A DNA stretch of 64,000 bases from Schizophyllum amplum (taxonomy: Eukaryota; Basidiomycota; Agaricomycetes; Agaricales; Schizophyllaceae). Shown here in pieces: positions 45,205 to 57,416 of the stretch. The notes under the pieces are model-generated. The model searched no databases. It saw only the letters and a list, made by a program, of their open reading frames with translations, and was not told the origin of the DNA. The translations under genes were made by a program, and so were the position numbers. Location of the stretch: positions 1-64,000 of the forward strand of contig VDMD01000114.1 of assembly GCA_007026445.1 (NCBI GenBank). The letters run 5' to 3'. Each line of letters starts with the position of its first letter. Positions within the stretch are counted from its first letter, which is position 1.

Positions 45205-46596
45205 TCAGATTAACAGAAGCGAGGATATCAACAGAAAGATGGAAACAGTCTGGAGGAGGATATTGCCAAAATGGATGACAGCGATCTGAAAGGGGGGCGA
45301 CCAAAGCGACGAAATCAAGCAGAAGGAAGACAAGCAGGACCAGAAAACAATGAGGTCACGCACATCCTCGTCACCATCCCACACCTCATCATCGCTGTCA
45401 AAGTCCGGCTCGTAACGCTCGTACCAGCTCTCCGGGAACATCCCCAGTGAGAACGGCGCATTTGCCCCCGGCACCAGGAGCCCGTCTTCCCCTATCACTG
45501 GGGGCGGCGCATCCACCCCCGCCGCCCGAGCCAGGTCCCGGTCCGGACCCGGGAGCAACACGCGGTCATCCAGAGGGTACACCACCCGCGGGGGCGCGCC
45601 GAACGGGGAGGGCAGCGCGAGCAGCCGCGCGCGACGCGCCTGGTAGTCCGCGTCCTCCTTCCGTACGTGATGCAGCGGCAGCACGTCGGGCCCGATAGCC
45701 TGGAAGCGGGGCGCGAGCGCCTCGGGCACGAATCGATCGACGATCTGCCCGTGGACGGGGTGCTCGACGTAGATATGGTGGTCGTCGATGGCGTAGGGGG
45801 CGCCGGAGGCGTCGACGAGGAAAGCGGGGTCCATGCTGCGGGCGCGCAGGACGTCGCGGATAGGCATGCTATAGAGGACCGCCGGGGTTGGGTTGTCGAG
45901 GACTTCGATAGCGTACGGCCTGTTGTGGGGGTCATAAGGAGTGTAAACCCTGTCAGCGGAGTGGCCATGGGTTCAGAAGTCAAAAGCTCTGTGGAAGATG
46001 GGCGTACAGGATATTGCGGAATATCAAGTGGTCTTGGTCGATGCGAATGAGCTCCCCGCAGATGTAGTCCGTTGGCTGTATGAGCAAGCTCGCGGCTGGC
46101 GGGATGCATATCTTCAGAGGGTCTGCTGGAAGACCTTCCTTGTCTTCGTCTTTCGAAAAACGCAATCAATCAGCCTTACAGAATTCAGGACAAAAGGATT
46201 TGGAGAAACTGACCGTGCAAGTCCACTGTTACCAATCCGGCGAGCACGCAGTCCGCCCGTACGTCATGCACGATCACGCTCACTAACCAGATCTTCGGCT
46301 CCTGCAGAAGGGCGCTCAGCGGGTTTGCGGCCCCATCCGCGCCTTCGAAGGCGTCTGCAATGCAGGTACGTAGAGTCAGGGCCGCGCGAGCACAGCGATG
46401 CCAGTGGCGCGCCGTCAGTACGTCCGTTCGAGTATACTTGATCTGGTCTAATGGCAGAAAAGCATGATTGCGCAGGAAGTCAAGGAAGAGGCACATATGG
46501 TGGACGGATGTGCGTGTGTGGTCTGCGTATTCTTCACCCCTTGGGGTGTCGGGGGACAGTGCACGTGCTGGAAAGCATAGGAAGGAGAGCATCAAG
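45205..46596 (-). CDS. Unrecognised multi-exon protein
   Basis: A coherent exon chain can be read on the minus strand: HAFLPLDQIKYTRTDV, DAFEGADGAANPLSALLQEP, an intron, GLARSVSPNPFVLNS, then GLPADPLKICIPPAASLLI and QPTDYICGELIRIDQDHLIF, a 58-nt intron, VYTPYDPHNRPYAIEVLDNP, MPIRDVLRARSMDPAFLV, DDHHIYVEHPVHGQIVDRF, MFPESWYERYEPDFDSDDE. After a 78-nt intron (phase 0, starting GTGCGTGACC) a hydrophobic end may follow (stop 45205-45207). I do not recognise the family. The His-rich DDHH block and many Pro/Asp suggest a globular domain, but no function can be named. Further exons may lie upstream to about 47160 (for example TALDLWIAHCEFTLNYNDS near 46860-46950), but the junctions could not be resolved. 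Confidence 0.5.
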
Positions 46597-47608
46597 AGAA
46601 TGCTGGCTGCAGTGAGGATGTCAGCCTCCTACCTGAGATATACTGGACGAAGTTCTCCAACTCATTGCTGACTTAGCGCGCTTGGATGCGGCATTCGTCT
46701 GCCTTTCGATGATGCGTGTCTACAAAAGGTCAGGCTGGACACTCCACAAAGAAGTAAGGCTTGAGAGCGCGAAAAATCTAGCGCGTGCGATTACGCCAGT
46801 ACCGATGCGGAATGCGACAAAGGATGGAACGTACGATTATAATGCGTAAGGAACGCTTTCTTGAACGTGCTGGCGCCGTGCGAGTCGTTATAATTCAGTG
46901 TGAACTCGCAATGCGCAATCCAAAGATCCAAGGCCGTTGAAACGGTGATTGCCTGCAATGCGAGGGTCAGCGGGCGGTGATATGGATGGGACGTGAATTG
47001 GGAAGCGTACCTTTGCAAGGCCGCTTGGGGGTGCTACCATCGAGCGCTGGCGAAAAACTCATTGCTGAGGATGTCGAGCAGAACCTTGGAGTCGTCATTT
47101 GTAGAAGGGACAAGTCCGGCCCCAGTTGCAGGCGGGAACGGATGAGAGCTGACGACCTCACGCACAGAAGCGAAGAAAGCGGGGGGAGTTAGGGAGCATG
47201 GAAGATGAGGAGGAGAGTCAAGATGCAAGGTAACATTGAATTACCAGGGTAATTAACGGTGTACACAAAGGCTCCCGCGCCTGCCGGCCGGGTCACTTAC
47301 GAACCTACTTACATCATGGTCGGGACCAAGGGCCGTCGGCAGAGCCATCAACACGTGTTCGCTCGACTTCTTGAATCAGAATGTTCGAATAAACGTTCAA
47401 ACTCAAGCTCAGGTCCTGCTTGCTTCTTGCTGTCCTTCCCTCAAACGACAGTGTTCAAGGCCCTCCAACCTATAGTCATTTCCAAGTATCCTACACCCGA
47501 TGAATTAAAATACACTAAACGCTAGCAAGTGCCGCCGAAGTGATAAAGCGCTGCCCATGCCAGTGGGACAGCTAGGTCGTCAAAATGTTCAGAGCATATG
47601 CTGCTTGT
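46597..47608. other. Possible 5' exons of the unrecognised gene, then intergenic
   Basis: Minus-strand segments at about 46850-46955 and 46985-47160 have protein-like composition and flanking GT/AG sites, yet frames do not join cleanly. 47230-47608 shows no gene. Confidence 0.35.
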
Positions 47609-49378
47609 TCAAGCCTCATCCCCCTCCCAGCGCGCGATGCGCTGCTTCAGCTGCTGCATGCGTGCGCGGTTGTTGCTGTTGCGGGCGTTGCCACGACCGT
47701 TACCGCCGCGCCCGTTGCCGTTGCCATTCGAGTTGTTGTTACCGGTCGAGGCAGCGGAGGTGATGGTCGACGACGCGGCACCAGCGGTTGCGGTGCCGGT
47801 CGCAGCGGCGAGATCGGCTGACGCGGTCTTGACTGAGAGAGGAGTCAGTCTTGCAAACAGCAGGATAGGATATGTACACGTACTACCACCAAGCAACTCG
47901 TCAACAACATCAGTCTGGAAGAAACCGACACCAGCGTTGCCGGCGTTGATGGACGTCGTGCCCGCCTTCTGGTCAGCGTCGGCCTCAGCGTTGATCTGGT
48001 CCGTGATGTCCTGAAAGGCGATTAGCTTGAGTAGACGATAGCCCGAGCGCGAGGCGTACAGAGTCTTGGCCGAACTGGCCGGCGTCGATCTCATCGCTAG
48101 CCATCAGGTCAAGGGCCTGCTCGATGGCCAGCTGGACAGCCTTCTTCAGGTCAACAGCGTTCTGCTGCGACAAAGGACCGTCGTTGCTCTGGGCATCGGT
48201 CGAGTTGCCACCGGTGGGAGAGGCATCGTCGAAGCCAGCCATGCGGTCGATGGGAACTGCAATGTGTAAGCGCATGGTCATGAACATCGGCGTCCGAAGA
48301 GCTCACTGTCAATAGCAGTGCCGGTGGCGGTCTGAGATGACACCGTCAGTCTATCATTGAGTTCACAAAGCGTGAACACTGACCTTGAGCTCGTCGATCA
48401 GCTGGGCAGTGAGCTTCTGGCGGGCAACGAGGATGTCGCGGTCGAGAAGCTCGCGCTTTTGCTTGAGCTGCTTGAGCTCGTCGTGACGCTCAGCAAGACG
48501 ACGACCGAACAGGCCGTTGTTGCGGTTGCCGTTGTTGGTGTTCTTGTTGTTCCTGCCGTTGCCGTTGTTGCTGTTGTTGTTGTTGTTGTTGCCAGTAGAC
48601 GCGACAGCGTTGTTGGCTGTAAACTCTGTTAGCCAGTCTGGGTCCTGTATGCAGAAACCACTTACTGCTCTGGGAAACAGCAGCGCAACCGCCGAAAGGA
48701 CCAGCACCGTTGGCGAGGGAACCAGTGTCAGCACCGCCGTTGTTGAGGCGGATAAGGCAGGTCGCGCCGTCGGTACCGCCAGTGCACTTGGTGTTATCCG
48801 GGATGCTGACGGTGATGGACGAGTTGGCGGGGCCGTTGCTGGATCTCCGTCAGTACCGAGCTTTGACAAGGAATATCGGCATACTCACTGGAGAATACCG
48901 TTCACGCCCGGGGGCTGGCTGGTAACGTCGATCGTGGTCCAGGTCTCACCGGTGGCGTCGGTGTTGATCTCTGCGGTGAAGGGACCTCCACCGTCGGCGT
49001 TGACCTGGAAGACGCCCATGGTGAGGAGGCCGTTGGTCGGAATGGTCGGTACGCCGCCCATGGCCTTCTCAACGGCCGCCATCGACTGCTCGATATCGAT
49101 GGAACCGGCCAAGAGGGTAGAACCACAAGGGTCTGCGTAACAATTGAGAAAAATACAGCTGCAGCGTCAAGAGAATACGCACCGGTGGTCGTGTCCTTGA
49201 GGACGGGCGTGTCAAGCTGGAACGGCTGCTCGGTGGTACCACCGCGAGCAACCTCGCCGTTCATCGTGACACCAAGACCGAGGCCGTTGACGCCATTGGC
49301 GCCATCGATGGAGTTGATGAAGGCGTGGGCGTAAGCCGAGGAAACAGAGAGGGCAAGAACAGCAAATGTAGAGAACAT
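47609..49378 (-). CDS. Egh16-like (GAS1/gEgh16-type) secreted protein with Asn-rich C-terminal extension
   Basis: Signal peptide MFSTFAVLALSVSSAYA, predicted to be cut before HAFINSIDGANGVNG. The domain continues GLGVTMNGEVARGGTTEQPF, PCGSTLLAGSIDIEQ, GGVPTIPTNGLLTMGVFQVN, ADGGGPFTAEINTDATG, QPPGVNGIL, DNTKCTGGTDGATCLIRLNN and GPFGGCAAVSQS, all landmarks of Egh16-like proteins, first known from appressorium-stage genes of plant pathogens. After it come two Asn/Gly/Ser-rich linkers, each followed by a short charged helix (AERHDELKQLKQKRELLDRD; RARMQQLKQRIARW), and a middle segment with LKKAVQLAIEQALDLMASDE. Stop at 47609-47611; about seven introns. The mature N-terminal His resembles that of copper-binding LPMO-like proteins; this is only suggestive. 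Role outside pathogens unknown. Confidence 0.8.
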
Positions 49379-50127
49379 GGTGACGAAAATGAAGACGACA
49401 GATGAAGGAGAGTGTATGCAAGGGGCGCCGGGCTAGTCAAAACCTGCCAGAGGTGAAGGAACGAAGGAGAAGACGAAGGGAACACGGAGGGAGGGCCTGT
49501 GACCGAAGGAACGAAGGGGGCGAGGGAAAGCGACGCGCGAACCGCTTTTTATCCTGCCAGGGCTTCGGCCGCCGCATGTTAGAACTTGATATCACCAAGA
49601 CACCCAGGTTACTGGGTTACGGACATGCGTAAGTGAGCTGGCTCAGTCTTCCCGCGAGTGAGAGAAGGTTTCTCCGAGTTCTCCGTAGGCGATCGAGGCT
49701 GGATCGAGGCATGCCAAGGACAGCGCCGTCTTGGTTGTTAGGCAATCGAGAGACAGTTCCTATCAACGTCTCTAAGGTGCCCGATGATGCGCGTGGGCGA
49801 ATGGCCGGACCGCGCATTGCCGTCCAATAAAAAAAGGGGCGACGGGGCTGCCATCCGAGCTGGTTCGATTTTGACTCGAAGCCCGTCGAAAACCGGCCAA
49901 TCAAGTGCAAATGCATGCATGTTGAGCGGGAAGGGAAGTACGAGCGCCGAGAGCAGCTACTCATCCAGCTCGTGAGCGCATATAACTATCGCACACGTCG
50001 CATAGACATGAGGAGGTAAGGTGTTGGGCGTGCAGGATCGCCGGACTGCACTTGTATGAATTAGAATAGATAACTACCTGAACCACCAAGTCCGCAGGCC
50101 GCAGCCCTCGGCGGGCCCCTCTCGATG
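49379..50127. other. Intergenic: Egh16-like promoter and DUF3433 3' flank
   Basis: No coding exon recognised in about 750 bp. Confidence 0.45.
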
Positions 50128-52935
50128 TCATGATCGCAATGGCGACGATGAGGGCCTAAATCTTTCCTGGAACGACGCGAAGACGCTGCGCCGACGCAGA
50201 TCCCCCGTCTGGGGAGTGCGCGCCGCGTCGTAGCCGTCCTCTCCTTCCATGACTATCTTCATAGTCGTGGCATCGATGCGGAAGCGCCGGCCGGCAAGGG
50301 CTTGCCGGATGTCCTTGTCGCTTGCGTTCGTCTGGTCTGCGAGCAGCGTGCCGATACTGGTCTGGGCCCCCAGGGACACCGCGGACGCGATGGTGCCAGG
50401 CTGCTCGCCAACGTTGGTGAGGACAACGAGCGCGTGGTTGGGATGCAAGACGTACCTGATGGCGGAGGCGCAGTTGTTTGCGGTCACTTCGGTGTAGGAC
50501 TTGGCTGACGACTGTCAGAATAGCGAGTACGAAGAAGGCGATGGTGAGCAGGTGCACGGCTACATCGCTGAAGAAACAGTCAGCGGCAAGTTATGGGCGC
50601 TTTCCAGGAGCGGCTTCACCTGAGGAATAATCGCTTTTTGAAGGATTTCACTTGCACGATCATGAGCTGATGGTCCTCCACGAAGTAGAGCGAGCGAGCG
50701 ATGAGCTGAAGATATGTGCTCTATGCTTCTCATGTTAGTAAGGTGTAGCGGGGAACTAAGTGGTAGTGGAACTGACGTATACCACATCGCTCGATGTCGT
50801 GAAATCATCTGCCGCGAAGCTGGCTTGCAAACCGCCTGCCCTTTGGGACGCCTGCTGGAATACAGCCGCCGGTAGCGATAGCCTTGTTGCATTTGCGCGC
50901 TCCAGGACGTAGCTGGATGCCCATCAGCTTACAATTCAATGTCATATATTTGACGCACGCACGCGTCAGGGTTTGTCAAGTTGAAGGCGACACCATTGAA
51001 CGGGACGCCGTTGAGGGTGCTCATATTGCCAGCCAAACCCGAAAAATTGGACGAGGACGTGAATGGGCCAATCTCGTGCACGGCGGTGATGTTGCCTGAT
51101 GCGTGGTCGACACCGACAGTGACGTCCAATAGCTCGAAAGACGGGTAGCAGAACGTAGCCGAGGCCTGTGCAGAGGGCTGATATCTGGGCATGCACAGTG
51201 GTCAGTGTGCCGCATGTGGAGAATAGCGGTATACGAACGTGAAGAACCAGAAGACGACCGGCGCAAAGGGAGGCGCGACGCCAGATGTGCAGTTTAGCGC
51301 GTCCGTGCCGAAGAGGCTGACAGCTCGATGGTCGACTTGCCATGATTGGCTGCAGCCATCTACGTCCGCGCTCAGCAGCCACTCGTCGACTGTGTCGTTA
51401 ACGTGGTGCTTCATATCCACGGTCACGGCGCGGCAGTTGGTGGTGGTCTTCATCGCTGTGGTATTCGCTGTAACGGTGCTGTTTGGCGGATAGACAGGTA
51501 GCTATCACGCGCTCATGAGCTTGGAAGTCGCTGCATGCTGATGGATCTACTTACCTCAAAGGGCGCGATGGTGTAGCCGTCATGTATGAAGGACGGCTCT
51601 TTCAGATCATACAGGACGGCGGCAGACGCAAAGCCTGCGGCGGTGAGAAATGCTGCACAGTTGTTCAGGACGCGGCTGCAATAGTCGGAAGCTCGAGATA
51701 CATACGTGTGAGGTCGCTGTCTGTGAGATCTGTAGCCAGGCTAACGGATGACATTCTGTTGACGAGGGCGTCTATGTCGACGAATTAGCGGATGAGTGCA
51801 TCGATCCGCGCTTTCTGCAGACCTTTATCTTGCAGCCACACATCGCGCACTGCGAAAAGCGCCGCCGCTAACGGCTGTAGAGCGAGTGAAAGCAAAACCA
51901 TCCCCGTCGTGAGTGCGACGGTCCAGTGCCGGTTGTGAGCGGCAGAGGCCCAGACGATGAAGTTGCTGCATGTTTGGAGTCAAATTTAGGCCGTAGAATA
52001 CGGAACACGATGGGGGGAAGGAAGATGAAGGGAGAAGCAGAATGATGGGCGAGCAATACGGCAGATTACGCACTTTTGCCGCGTGTAGTCCAGCAGGAGG
52101 CTGCGCTGCGGCGGCGAGTCACCGTGTGCGAGATCGATATAGGGCTGCCGTGGGATGTACGTGAGTATCTTGATTCTTCATCACGCATGCATGACTGCTC
52201 AAAACGCTCGATTACTCAACAGACTCGCTCGCGGAACACCTTGGATAGCCTAACACAATAACTCGCGAAAGCAAACGCACCTGCATCTTCTTTACTTCGA
52301 AATCCGACCACGCAGCAGCCGCGGCTATGACTGCCGCCACGATAACCGGCGGCAGGGTATACAGATAGTGCCACTTGTCGCGCATGTTGCTGACATCGCC
52401 CTGCACGTCCCAGCCTGAGGAACAAGTCCAAATGTAAGCGGCTGACTTCGACTCGGGATATGTGTAGGCACCAGACCGTAAGTACGGCGACTCACCTTGA
52501 TTCCGTTGACTATAATGCAGCGCAACCTCCAACCCAATAGCAAGAAGGACCAGGAACGTCGCCAATGATACCCAGAACCACGTCCGCAGCGGGACGGGTA
52601 CCCAGTCTTTGAGAGCCTCTGACGGCGGCGGTGACGGCGGCGGAGACTTCGCCCCATAGGCCGCCCATGCGTCCGCTTTGTCGGGCGGATAGGTTGCGTA
52701 CTGGATGTCGTCCGAGGAGTCGGCGCTGTGGTCGGCGCTGAGCAGGCGCTGCTCGGTGTCTTGTGGGGATAAGGTAGGCTGGTGTGATCCTCTGTGTCAG
52801 TGTTGAAGGGGCATGCGCAGCGAGGAGGTGATTACCCTTCTTGGAGGGCCTCCTTGGGCGGGTACTCTGTGCGACAAACCTATCTTTTCAGTACGATTAT
52901 ACGGAGCTTGGGGCGAGGAAGTACTCACTGGTCAT
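50128..52935 (-). CDS. DUF3433-domain multi-pass membrane protein
   Basis: Starts MT (ATG 52935-52933, intron after seven coding bases), then YPPKEALQEG and a charged N-tail (LLSADHSADSSDDIQYATYP). Membrane helices: WFWVSLATFLVLLAIGLEVA, YLYTLPPVIVAAVIAAAAAW and HWTVALTTGMVLLSLALQPL with AAALFAV, plus a C-terminal helix VHLLTIAFFVLAILTVVSQ. The block PYIDLAHGDSPPQRSLLLDY is the DUF3433 signature. Between the helices lies a large extracytosolic-type region (FHDGYTIAPFE, CRAVTVDMKHHVNDTVDEWL). The C-terminal tail ends SSSPLRS (stop 50128-50130). These proteins are expanded in Agaricomycetes and lack an assigned function. Many introns of 50-65 nt. Confidence 0.82.
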
Positions 52936-53418
52936 GGCGGGGGGCGACGGGAAGGAGGGGACTAGGGATGACACTGAAGAGGTTTAAGTACAGTGGGCGC
53001 AGGATGGGCGTCTAGCGCGATGGGCGCTCGATGGGCGCTTGATGATACTTCAGTCTCATGGTTGTATGGCATGCTGGGCATCACAGCTTTTTCCTACATG
53101 CAGGTACACTTGCGAGTCTGAAACAGCGATGTGCCGATCTGCATACAATTTCAAGGCGTACGTTTTATGGGCTTCGACGGCACGACTTGCGTCGAAGATC
53201 GTAACGGTCTCGGAGCGGGGGTTGAGCTAAGCTGGAGGATATAGCTGCCAGTTTGGAAGTCAATCTTGGTAGTGCTTTCGACGCGCCAAGGCAAAGGAAC
53301 ATGAGCGAATCGTCTGAGTGATAGCGAATAGCAGAAATCCAGGTCAACATACAACATAAGATACATAGACCAAGTGGTAGAGCCGAAGTGCGGCCCGACA
53401 GCGAAGGTGCCAGCGTAA
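52936..53418. other. Intergenic: DUF3433 promoter and Vps29 3' flank
   Basis: No gene recognised in these 483 bases. Three GATGGGCG-type repeats occur at 53003-53040. Confidence 0.45.
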
Positions 53419-54209
53419 CTACCAGCCATTGTTGGGCGGTGGGCTGCTTGGCACTGGGCTCGGTATGCTCTGCGGCATGACGGTACTGCGGGGACCAATT
53501 GGCGGTTCCGCTTCCTTCCTCCATTCGATCTTCTCGACGCGAACCTCGCCTTCGACAAGTTGATAGACGTAGGTGACAACGACTGGACCCTGGATATCCA
53601 TAAGGGCGAAGCAGGGGGTAACATCCCTTGAGCGAATGATCAGACGCGCTTTAAAACGCGTCAGTGGGACGACGCACCCCTTTAGGTTCCCAGACCAAGC
53701 GCCGGTGGCTGAGCCGGGGTTCACGAAGAACCGGTTGTCGTACTCCAGCGCCTGGAAGCTTGTGGGGTATTAGGCCGAGCGAGCAACGAAATAGGCAGAA
53801 ACGCACGTATGTGTGTGTCCAGATATGAGGACGTCTACATCCATTTGCCGCGCGAGGGCACCGAGAGAGTCAAGATCGCCTGTGGGCACGCATTGGTGGC
53901 CGTGGATGACCCCAATCTTGATGGGACTGTGGTAGACAGTCACGGACATGGGGAATGGTGACTGAGCAAAGTCGTGAGTAGGTTATGATGTGGAAGGGAT
54001 ACTGAACGCACCTCATCGTAGTCGCCCTTCACGACGTGCACGTCGGGGGATATGGTCCTGAGATAGTCGTAGGTCTCCTTGTCGCAGACATTGCCGGTAC
54101 AGAGGATCTGTTGAATCTTTCCGGGGACGAGGAGCTTCTTAAATTTGTTGGGCAGGTCGTGTATTCTGTGCGGGATATGCAGGTCGCCAATGATGAGTAC
54201 GAGGACCAT
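53419..54209 (-). CDS. VPS29: Retromer subunit Vps29
   Basis: Starts [20 protein letters not shown], then [45 protein letters not shown]. After an intron: [67 protein letters not shown], and after a 51-nt in-frame intron [20 protein letters not shown] and [18 protein letters not shown]. This is the metallophosphoesterase-like fold of Vps29, part of the cargo-recognition trimer of retromer in endosome-to-Golgi sorting. A Pro/Ser tail ([11 protein letters not shown]) extends beyond the usual end. Stop at 53419-53421. Divergent with MPDU1, 141 bp between starts. Confidence 0.95.
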
Positions 54210-54350
54210 GGCGCCTATAGGACGCGACTGACCGGGGATTCGGAAGGCGCGAATGCACCAACGCCACAAACGCGGGACCATCTGACGCAAACAAACACAT
54301 CGCGAACACGTTGGGGGCGCTTGCGACGCGCACGCGCTTCACCGCGAGCT
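54210..54350. promoter_or_regulatory. Short bidirectional promoter, VPS29 / MPDU1
   Basis: Only 141 bp separate the two divergent start codons, so both transcripts must start within it. No TATA box is seen; CG content is high. Confidence 0.6.
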
Positions 54351-55390
54351 ATGACGAGCATTACGCGAAACCTCCCTTGGTTCGTCCGCGACCTGGGCAT
54401 CTCCATTGTTGGCGGCGTGAGCTCCTTCCCGTCTAATTCTCTACGGAATAGGCACTCAAGTTTCCCCAGAAATGTTACGTCTCGCTTGTTGAAAACCTTG
54501 CCTTCGATGATGTAGACTGCCTCAAGCTTGCGTTGTCAAAAGGCCTGGGCTTGGGCATTGTTGCAGGCAGCTGCATAATGAAGGTGCCGCAGATCTTGCT
54601 CAGTGCGTATCGCCCCCTCCTTCCCTTGCTCATTAACTGACGCGCCTTACAAGTTGCGCGGAAACACTCCGCGCGGGGGATCTCACCTTCTGGCACCGCG
54701 TTCGAGACGCTCGCCTACGCCATCAACCTCACCTACTCCTACAGGAATCAGCTCCCCTTCTCAACATATGGCGAGAACGCATTCCTTACCGCTCAGAACA
54801 TAATCATCATGCTCCTGATTATGCGCTATGCCCCTCGCCCCCACGCCCTCACATCCAAAGGTTCCGACTCGCGCACGACAAAGCTACTCAGCACCTTTAT
54901 GGTCATGGTTGTCTGTGGTGTCATACTCCTTGCCGTCCCGCCACCCATTCTCGCGACATTCCAAGCCCTCACGCTCCCCATCAGCGTCGTCTCCAAGGTG
55001 CCACAAATCATGGAGAACCTGCGCAATCGGTCGACAGGCCAGCTCTCTGCTTTTGCCGTGATGCTACAAGTCGGCGGCTGCGCCGCGCGCGTCTTCACCA
55101 TCACACAAGAGGTGGACGATGTGCTGGTCGCCCTCGGCGCGCTTGTCGCGCTTGTCCTCAACGCCGTCATCGCCGCGCAGATGTGGATGTACTGGGGCCA
55201 AGATCCCGTCGCACCGCCCAAGATCAAGGTGGAGGAGAAGTCAGAGCCTGTGTTGGCAAGGAGTAGCGAGAAGCCCATCATCGACAGGACGCCGCCACAC
55301 TCGATTTCGCGAGCAGGTACACCGAGCATATCGCGCCCCGGGACGCCGTCAAGTCGCAGTGGGCGAAACTGGTCGAGGAAGGTGGATTAA
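54351..55390 (+). CDS. Mannose-P-dolichol utilization defect 1 (MPDU1/Lec35) PQ-loop protein
   Basis: Starts MTSITRNLPWFVRDLGISIV. After an intron: KCYVSLVENLAFDDVDCLKL and ALSKGLGLGIVAGSCIMKVP ending in PQ-loop 1 (KVPQILL). Then ARKHSARGISPSGTAFETL, YRNQLPFSTYGENAFLTAQN, several hydrophobic helices, PQ-loop 2 (VVSKVPQIMENLRNRSTGQL), QVGGCAARVFTITQEVDD and a last helix, followed by a Ser/Arg-rich cytosolic tail (RAGTPSISRPGTPSSRSGR). TAA at 55388-55390. MPDU1 is an ER membrane protein needed for use of dolichol-phosphate-linked mannose and glucose in N-glycan and GPI synthesis. Two introns, both near the 5' end. The tail is longer than in animals. Confidence 0.93.
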
Positions 55391-55604
55391 TCTATATGCT
55401 GCAGTGTATGCTAGGTCTAATGGGAACAATTTCTTCTTCTTTTGTCGGTGCCTGTCATTCGCCAGTCCGTCTACGACGTTGTATGAGGCCAGTCGACATT
55501 GGAAGACCAGGGCACATGTCGTATTTATGTCAGTATGTATTCGCCCCTTGCCCTTCGTTCGGTGCGGGATGTCACTCGTCGTCTAATGGTAGACACTGCG
55601 CCAG

Positions 55605-57151
55605 TCAGCGCTGTGCGTAAGGCAAGGTGGAAAGCGGACTGACGCGGTACTCGATGTAGCACTCGTGCTTCTCGCCTCCACGGGGCTTCGTGTAGGGCAT
55701 GAGATACTGCAGGCTCAGCAAGCCGTCCTCGTCAATGCGCAGTGAGGTCTTGGTGGAACTTTGCACGGCCTTGAGCGTCCGAGATATGTAGCTGAAGCGG
55801 TAGCTGAGAGAGCGTGAATGAAGTTCTGCGCAGACTGAAGATGGTGTTGACAGCAGGTCGCTTACCTGAACTGGACCGTCTGGGCACACTCGAACGTTTC
55901 TAAGACATCTCGGTCATCTGGGTAGTCCATCTTTGAACGATGCGTGAAGTGAGTCTATGATTGAAGTGAACTGTGCGCGAGGTGGCTTTAAGCCGTATCA
56001 GCTCTTCACTCACCTCCGTGCTCCCAAATGTGCCTTCGGCTCTGATACGAAAGAGAGGCTTTGCGGCGTTGTTGGGTGCTCGTCGTCTGCCGTCGTCTTC
56101 AACAGGTCGAGGGTTGCTGATGAAGGTGAGCTTCTCGATGGAGGGATCGAGTTCAGAAAGCGCTTCCCGGAGCCAGGAGGACTGTGAAGCGTTGATCAGG
56201 GCTTCCACCGACAGGATGAAGGTTTACCGCACCTTTAAGATAATCTGGACAGCGCTGCGGCACAGTGAGTTGAAAACATATGCAACATCCAGCTGACGCA
56301 CGTATGTTCACTGTCAAAAGGCAACTCCAAATGCGAGTCCGCCTCGTACGTGGAGATTTGGCAGGTAGTCATGGGACCCGAGGCATCCTCCGCCCTACAG
56401 AGATCCCGTCAGCCGCTGTCACTTCCCGCAGCGTGCAAACAGCATACAGCAGAAGCACCAGCGGATACCCCTCCCCAGAAAAAGACAATCGCATCCCCGT
56501 GCGCTTGTCCCCCGTTCCGCCGAGGAAATGTTCGATCCCGCGGCCGGTCCTCCTCCCTCCGCCGCCACCCCCTTCACCATCCTCGGCACCATCGTCGTCC
56601 TCCGCTCGCCGCCACTTCTTGTGCGCGGTAGAGTTGGGCGCGCCGCCGGGCCCTGCGCTGCCGAAGATGTTGAGGCATTCGAGCAGGGTGGTGAGTGGCA
56701 CCTCGAATGCGGCGGCAAGCTCGGGCTCGGCGGCGTCGGGAGGGGTGTAGACGTATTCGTCGAATATGCCGGGGTAGATGTAGGCGATGCCTGGGTGTGG
56801 GTAAGAGTGCAGTGGGTGTGCGACAGTTTAGAGAAAAGGGATAAGGGATAATGATGATGTACTTGCCTAAGAGGGAGCGGGCCTCCTCGACGATAACTTT
56901 GAGGCCCTCGCCACTTATGGAGATTGTGGCGCGCTGAGAATGTCAGATCATAGGTTTTGTGAGGAGATAAAGAAATAGACGTACGGTGGAGAAGTTGACG
57001 CCTCTCAACATTCCGGCGAAGAACCGAACGTCGTGGACGGATGCTCGCAGAACCTGGGCTGCTGAAAAGGCGCTTTCGGAACGACATTCGTATGGCTTAC
57101 AGTTATGGTAGGAGTGTCTTCTGACTGCGACATGGGCTGGCTATCATCCAT
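55605..57151 (-). CDS. RAD1: Rad1 checkpoint protein (9-1-1 clamp subunit)
   Basis: Starts MDDSQPMSQSEDTPTIT, then after a 47-nt intron VLRASVHDVRFFAGMLRGVN, RATISISGEGLKVIVEEARS, AYIYPGIFDEYVYTPPD, FEVPLTTLLECLNIFGSAG, an acidic/Gly insert (DDDGAEDGEGGGGGGRR), TGMRLSFSGEGYPLVLLL, PLFRIRAEGTFGSTE and a C-terminal part with SYISRTLKAVQSSTKTSLRI and GLLSLQYLMP. This is the PCNA-like Rad1 fold (FxxML...GVNFS, IxxxGLKVxVEEAR). Rad1 forms the Rad9-Hus1-Rad1 ring loaded at damaged DNA to activate the ATR/Mec1 checkpoint. Stop at 55605-55607. Confidence 0.9.
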
Positions 57152-57416
57152 CTGAGCAAGTTTGTGAGTTCAGATTCTAAATTCCAAGTGGTTGAGAACA
57201 ACGCGCGAGTTGTTGTCACACGTTCATGCGCGCATGATGAATCACGTGGATGTGACAGGTGGCGCAGTTCAACTTCAGGTCGGCGGTATTCGCCGTCTTT
57301 GAACGGACAGCTTCGCGGTATGCAGGAGGCCAAGGGCTTGGAAGACGCGATTCCATAGAGTCTATATTCCTATGACTTTTTACAGTCGAAATAATGGAGA
57401 AAGAAGAGTGTTTCGT

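Noticed and set aside
55570..55605. tRNA-like string TCGTCTAATGGTAGACAC
   Set aside because: D-arm-like by chance; no T arm or acceptor pairing follows, and it overlaps the 3' end of the Rad1 gene.
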